Source: Bacteroidota bacterium (GTDB lineage Bacteria > Bacteroidota > Bacteroidia > Flavobacteriales > Flavobacteriaceae). Taken from it: a DNA stretch of 17,714 nt. This document shows, in pieces, positions 15,006-17,714 of this stretch. The notes beneath the pieces are model-generated. The model was not told the origin of the DNA. It saw only the letters and a list, made by a program, of their open reading frames with translations, and did no database searches. Made by a program: the position numbers and the translations under genes. Position 1 is the stretch's first letter; each line of letters starts with the position of its first letter. The DNA lies in the NCBI GenBank assembly GCA_004356305.1, contig SMXJ01000064.1:1-17714 (forward strand), read 5' to 3'.

Positions 15006-15971
15006 TTGAAGATCCTTCATTTAGATAAGAACCACCCTCTGCTCATTGAGCAACTAGCTGCTGCTGGTTTTCAGAATGATGAAGATTACGAATCCTCCAA
15101 AGCCGAAATCGAGCGAATTGTCCAAGGTTATGAAGGCGTTGTAATTCGCAGTCGTTTTAATATTGACATTCAATTTTTGGATGCAGCCGTAAACTTAAAG
15201 TTCATTGCACGAGTTGGCGCAGGATTGGAAAGTATCAATATTCCTTACGCTGAAAGTAAAGGTGTTTACCTTATCTCTGCTCCTGAAGGTAATCGAAATG
15301 CCGTGGGAGAACATACTTTGGGGATGCTGCTGGCACTATTGAATAAAATGATCTTGACAGACCGGGAAGTTAAGTTGGGACATTGGAAACGGGAAGCCAA
15401 TCGAGGGATAGAACTCGATGGGAAAACCGTTGGTCTTATTGGCTATGGCAATATGGGTAAAGCCTTTGCGAAAAAGCTGCGAGGATTCGATTGTGAAGTT
15501 ATTTGCTATGATATCAAGGCAAATGTTGGGGATGAAAACGCGAAACAGGTTTCACTGGATACCCTTCAGAAAAAAACAGATATACTTAGCTTGCACACGC
15601 CATGGACCACATTGACAGATAAAATGATAGATGCTCAATTTATCGCCGGGTTCGAAAAACCGTTTTGGCTGTTGAATACCGCCCGCGGAAAGAGCGTGGT
15701 CACAGGCCATTTGGTTTCAGCATTAAAAAACGGGAAGATCTTAGGCGCAGGTTTGGACGTACTCGAATATGAAAATTCATCCTTTGAGTCGTTATTTACA
15801 TCCCGCCCAATCGAATCGTCTGCAGACCATATCGACCTGCCTACTGCACTTGAAGAATTACTGAAAATGGATAATGTTATCTTGAGTCCGCATATCGCCG
15901 GTTGGACGGTGGAAAGTAAAATAAAGTTGGCCCAAACCATAGTCGACAAGATTACAGCCGAATTTTCCTAA
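15006..15971 (+). CDS. D-isomer-specific 2-hydroxyacid dehydrogenase (phosphoglycerate dehydrogenase-like)
   Basis: This 321-residue NAD-dependent enzyme has a flavodoxin-like N-terminal domain and a Rossmann core with GYGNMG (146-151) and Asp169 for the adenosine ribose. The catalytic triad is visible: Arg227 (TARG), a Glu near 254-256 (GLDVLEYE) and His296 (SPHIAG). VGAGLESI (70-77) matches the substrate-binding loop VGAGxD(N)I. The gap between Glu and His is about 40 residues, longer than in E. coli SerA, and contains an inserted segment around 258-280. There is no ACT domain, so serine feedback is not expected. It may be a 3-phosphoglycerate or other 2-keto-acid enzyme. The start is a TTG at 15006, 3 nt after the cupin stop; no nearby ATG gives this N-terminus. 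Confidence 0.88.
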   Translation: MKILHLDKNHPLLIEQLAAAGFQNDEDYESSKAEIERIVQGYEGVVIRSRFNIDIQFLDAAVNLKFIARVGAGLESINIPYAESKGVYLISAPEGNRNAVGEHTLGMLLALLNKMILTDREVKLGHWKREANRGIELDGKTVGLIGYGNMGKAFAKKLRGFDCEVICYDIKANVGDENAKQVSLDTLQKKTDILSLHTPWTTLTDKMIDAQFIAGFEKPFWLLNTARGKSVVTGHLVSALKNGKILGAGLDVLEYENSSFESLFTSRPIESSADHIDLPTALEELLKMDNVILSPHIAGWTVESKIKLAQTIVDKITAEFS

Positions 15972-15979
15972 ATTTAAGC

Positions 15980-16399
15980 GTGAAAAAAACAATCTTTATT
16001 TTTAGTACTTTGATCATTGCTTTGTTGGTTTTGTTTCAACTCAGCAAATATTCGGTGTTGTCTGGTGATTTAAATATTGAGTTTATGATTGCCGGAATTG
16101 CCCTGATCTTCTTTTTGATAGGTATCTATCTCAACAAAAAAAGTCTTCAGAAAAAAAATATTTTGGATACATCCGGCAAAATTGACGATAAGAAAATTTC
16201 AGAATTGGGAATTAGTAATCGTGAATATGAAATATTGGTTGAAATCTCAGAAGGACTCTCCAATAAAGAGATAGCGGAAAAACTTTTTGTTTCTGAAAGT
16301 ACTGTAAAAACGCATGTTTCCAACTTATATGTGAAGTTGGATGCCAAGCGTCGGACTCAAGCCATTCAAAGAGCCAAAGATATGAACCTCATTTTGTAA
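15980..16399 (+). CDS. membrane-anchored LuxR-type HTH regulator
   Basis: This 139-residue protein has two hydrophobic segments (about 4-24 and 33-52), a basic linker, then a LuxR/GerE helix-turn-helix from about 75. The HTH includes LSNKEIAEKLFVSESTVKTHVSNLYVKL, where the second helix reads DNA. There is no receiver or ligand-binding domain, so it is not a classical response regulator. The membrane helices probably supply the signal or simply tether the protein. Start is GTG at 15980, 8 nt after the dehydrogenase. It is followed by a DUF4199 gene and a VOC gene, an order I associate with flavobacteria, which suggests it may regulate them. Target genes cannot be read from the sequence. Confidence 0.87.
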   Translation: MKKTIFIFSTLIIALLVLFQLSKYSVLSGDLNIEFMIAGIALIFFLIGIYLNKKSLQKKNILDTSGKIDDKKISELGISNREYEILVEISEGLSNKEIAEKLFVSESTVKTHVSNLYVKLDAKRRTQAIQRAKDMNLIL

Positions 16400-16500
16400 A
16401 TAAGAAATAGTACTATAGCAGGAGGGATTTTGGTACTTTAGTATGAACCACAATTTCGGTAAAGGCCTTAGTTTTGGCTGAAACTATAAACTATATTATT

Positions 16501-17018
16501 ATGAAAAAAGCTATTCTACGTTACGGATTGTACGGAGCCGCAAGTATTTGCATCCTAGTTATTCTCTCCTGGCTCATCGTGGAGAACTTGAGCTATTCGG
16601 TACGGGAAATTATTGGTTATGCCTCCATAGTTGTTTCCCTGTCCTTTGTGTTCTTCGGAATCAGGCATTTTAGGGATAGGATCAATGATGGCACTGTAAG
16701 TTTTGGTAAAGCCCTGTTATTAGGCTTGCGATAAGCTTTATCACTGCCCTGGCGTTTGGGGTCCTGGATGTGATCTATATTAAATACATCAATCCTGATT
16801 TTACTGAAGAATATTACACCCGGAGCCTGGCAAAATTAGAAGAGACCTTACCCGCAGCTGAATTTGAGATCGAACGGGTCAAAATGGAATCGCAAAAAGA
16901 GCTGTTCATGAGCCCGGTTATGAGTTTCATCCTCATGTCCATGACCGTATTTGTTATTGGATTTATAATTTCATTACTCTCTGCGATGATACTTCAACGT
17001 AAAAAAATAACTACATAA
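16501..17018 (+). pseudogene. DUF4199 membrane protein gene, broken by a one-base frameshift
   Basis: The ATG at 16501 starts MKKAILRYGLYGAAS, the usual DUF4199 opening, with two membrane helices and VSFGKALLLGL, then meets TAA at 16732-16734. Directly after, in the frame beginning at 16731, the coding continues as ISFITALAFGVLDVIYIKYINPDF to a stop at 17016-17018. It includes FIIGFIISLL-like helices and the LPAAEFE segment of the family. Between the two halves only two bases (16729-16730) stand where a codon is expected, so one base appears to be missing. Joined, the protein would be about 172 residues, normal for the family. No slippery heptamer or downstream hairpin suggests programmed shifting. 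Either a real inactivating mutation or a sequencing error fits. The second half alone has an internal ATG at 16770 but is unlikely to be a genuine gene. Confidence 0.8.
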
Positions 17019-17020
17019 TT

Positions 17021-17407
17021 ATGAAGAATAGAGTGACGGGATTAGGGGGATTTTTCTTCAAAACCAAAGATCCCGATACCCTCAAAGATTGGTACAAACA
17101 ACACCTTGGGTTAAACACCGATGCCCATGGATGCACCTTTTGGTGGAAGGATGACGACGGTAATAAATGCAGCACACAATGGAGCCCATTTAAGGATGAT
17201 ACCGATTATTTCAACCCCAGTAAAAAGCTGTTTATGATGAATTTTCGTGTGGAAAATTTAGTGGAATTACTCAAAGTCTTGAAAGAGGAAGGTGTCACTG
17301 TAGTAGGGGAAATTCAGGAATATGAATATGGGAAATTTGGTTGGGTACTGGACCCCGAAGGCAACAAGATTGAACTTTGGGAACCCATTGATAGTGCTTT
17401 TTTATAG
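17021..17407 (+). CDS. VOC (glyoxalase/bleomycin-resistance fold) family protein
   Basis: This 128-residue protein has the paired beta-alpha-beta-beta-beta units of the vicinal-oxygen-chelate fold: GLGGFFFKTKDPDTLKDWYKQHLGL (residues 7-31) with WWKDDDG, then MMNFRVENLVELLKVLKEEGV and the closing WVLDPEGNKIELWEP, whose Glu is a typical metal ligand. VOC proteins act as isomerases, dioxygenases or ligand-binding proteins. The N-terminal metal-ligand position looks replaced, so metal binding is uncertain. It begins 2 nt after the DUF4199 gene stop, so the two were or are co-transcribed. If the frameshift upstream is real, coupling to this gene could be affected. Confidence 0.87.
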   Translation: MKNRVTGLGGFFFKTKDPDTLKDWYKQHLGLNTDAHGCTFWWKDDDGNKCSTQWSPFKDDTDYFNPSKKLFMMNFRVENLVELLKVLKEEGVTVVGEIQEYEYGKFGWVLDPEGNKIELWEPIDSAFL

Positions 17408-17441
17408 GAAAATTCCTGGTTTATAAGTATATGAATTCTAG

Positions 17442-17473
17442 TTGTATATGTTTAAAAAAAAGTCTTATTTTTA
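17442..17473 (+). promoter_or_regulatory. possible promoter of the repeat-protein gene
   Basis: TTG at 17442-17444 and TATTTTTA at 17466-17473, separated by 21 bases, match the Bacteroidota -33/-7 layout apart from the last base (A for G). The start codon follows 25 nt later. Confidence 0.4.
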
Positions 17474-17498
17474 TAATTCAACTAAAATCCAATAAATT

Positions 17499-17714
17499 AT
17501 GTCTGACGAGAACCAAAACGACGAGAACCAAAACGACGAGAACCAAAACGAAGAAAACCAAAACGAAGAAAACCAGAGCGAAGATACTAGCAACCAGGAA
17601 AACGACAACGAAGGAGGCCAAGATGAAGGAGGCCAAGATGAAGGAGGCCAAGACGAAGGATGCCAAGACGAAGGAGGCCAAGACGAAGGAGGCCAAGATG
17701 AAGGAGGCCAAGAT
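17499..17714 (+). CDS. start of an acidic tandem-repeat protein, 3' end outside window
   Basis: The ATG at 17499 opens a frame with no stop up to the right edge (72 codons). After Met-Ser come five near-identical five-residue units (DENQN three times, EENQN, EENQS), a short link EDTSNQENDN, and seven units of EGGQD (one EGCQD). The protein is extremely acidic and hydrophilic, without Lys, Arg or His and without a signal peptide or hydrophobic stretch in the visible part, so this region is expected to be disordered. A minus-strand reading frame across the same DNA is an artefact of the repeat units lacking stops. I do not recognise the family. The ordered codon pattern, upstream promoter-like DNA and exact 15-bp periodicity support real coding, but the function is unknown and the C-terminus is missing. 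Confidence 0.7.
   Translation, partial: MSDENQNDENQNDENQNEENQNEENQSEDTSNQENDNEGGQDEGGQDEGGQDEGCQDEGGQDEGGQDEGGQD
17505..17579 (+). repeat. five tandem 15-bp units (DENQN/EENQN)
   Basis: Units of GACGAGAACCAAAAC and GAAGAAAACCAAAAC type repeat every 15 bases. The first three are nearly identical and the last two share changed codons. All keep the frame. Confidence 0.9.
17610..17714 (+). repeat. at least seven tandem 15-bp units (EGGQD), continuing past the edge
   Basis: The unit GAAGGAGGCCAAGAY occurs seven times without interruption, differing only at the last base (T or C) and by one GGA-TGC change in unit four. Such low divergence suggests recent expansion. The array continues to the window end, so its full length is unknown. 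Confidence 0.9.

Noticed and set aside
16442..16480. 12-codon open frame (MNHNFGKGLSFG) before the DUF4199 gene, possible leader peptide
   Set aside because: No attenuator structure or regulatory codon run is seen with it.
16720..16740. Programmed ribosomal frameshift in DUF4199
   Set aside because: No slippery heptamer or stimulatory hairpin is present; a lost base explains the break more simply.
17408..17420. AGGAA/TTCCT palindrome after the VOC gene as terminator
   Set aside because: Two-base loop, no T-run; cannot form a useful hairpin.
17478..17711. Minus-strand open frame of 77 codons rich in Ala, Ser, Phe and Val repeats
   Set aside because: It is the antisense of the 15-bp repeat gene at 17499; repeats without stop codons open several frames, and the plus-strand frame has a start, a promoter-like region and sensible composition.
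2858..17714. Glu-rich repeat proteins (bL25 tail and right-edge protein) as substrates of the carboxylase homologue
   Set aside because: Both visible parts lack signal peptides, bL25 is cytosolic and the genes are far apart; only Glu content links them.

Overview
The window reads as a stretch of chromosome from a flavobacterium (Bacteroidota, probably Flavobacteriaceae). The evidence is AT-rich DNA, -7 promoter elements of the Bacteroidota type (TAnnTTTG), lipoprotein and OmpA/PD40 envelope proteins, a tRNA-Leu without an encoded CCA, and a familiar gene order: prs, rplY, pth, ribF, an HTTM-domain gene, serS, a TPR gene, a DUF4286 gene, rsmA, mgtE. The genus cannot be fixed from sequence alone. 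I see no phage, transposase, CRISPR or rRNA.

Layout. Positions 1-692 hold the tail of a small flavobacterial protein and a small putative lipoprotein. A tRNA-Leu(CAA) lies on the minus strand at 950-1031 with its own terminator. prs (PRPP synthase) and rplY (ribosomal protein bL25) each have a -7 element, and rplY ends in a strong terminator. pth, ribF and an HTTM/vitamin K-dependent carboxylase homologue form a tightly coupled operon (1-nt gap, then 8-nt overlap). A DinB-like gene, serS, a secreted TPR protein and a DUF4286 protein follow. An OmpA-family envelope protein (PD40, regulatory-like and OmpA domains) is convergent on the minus strand. From its divergent intergenic region, rsmA, mgtE and a hotdog thioesterase run rightward with overlapping ends. 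After a palindromic repeat comes a second coupled set: cupin, 2-hydroxyacid dehydrogenase and a membrane-anchored LuxR-type regulator. Then come a frameshifted DUF4199 gene, a VOC protein and the start of a gene made of 15-bp repeats that runs off the right edge.

Most of the window is conserved housekeeping: nucleotide and cofactor supply (prs, ribF), translation (tRNA-Leu, rplY, pth, serS, rsmA), magnesium uptake (mgtE) and envelope proteins. The most unusual items are the HTTM protein, which keeps the carboxylase Lys and NNH motif; two genes carrying in-frame tandem repeats (the rplY tail at 2858-2983 and the right-edge gene from 17499); the one-base frameshift in DUF4199; the 14594-14622 palindrome; and the repeat-rich divergent promoter region at 11833-12038. 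I do not find a clearly novel multi-gene system. The right-edge repeat gene is the least explained object and is only partly visible.
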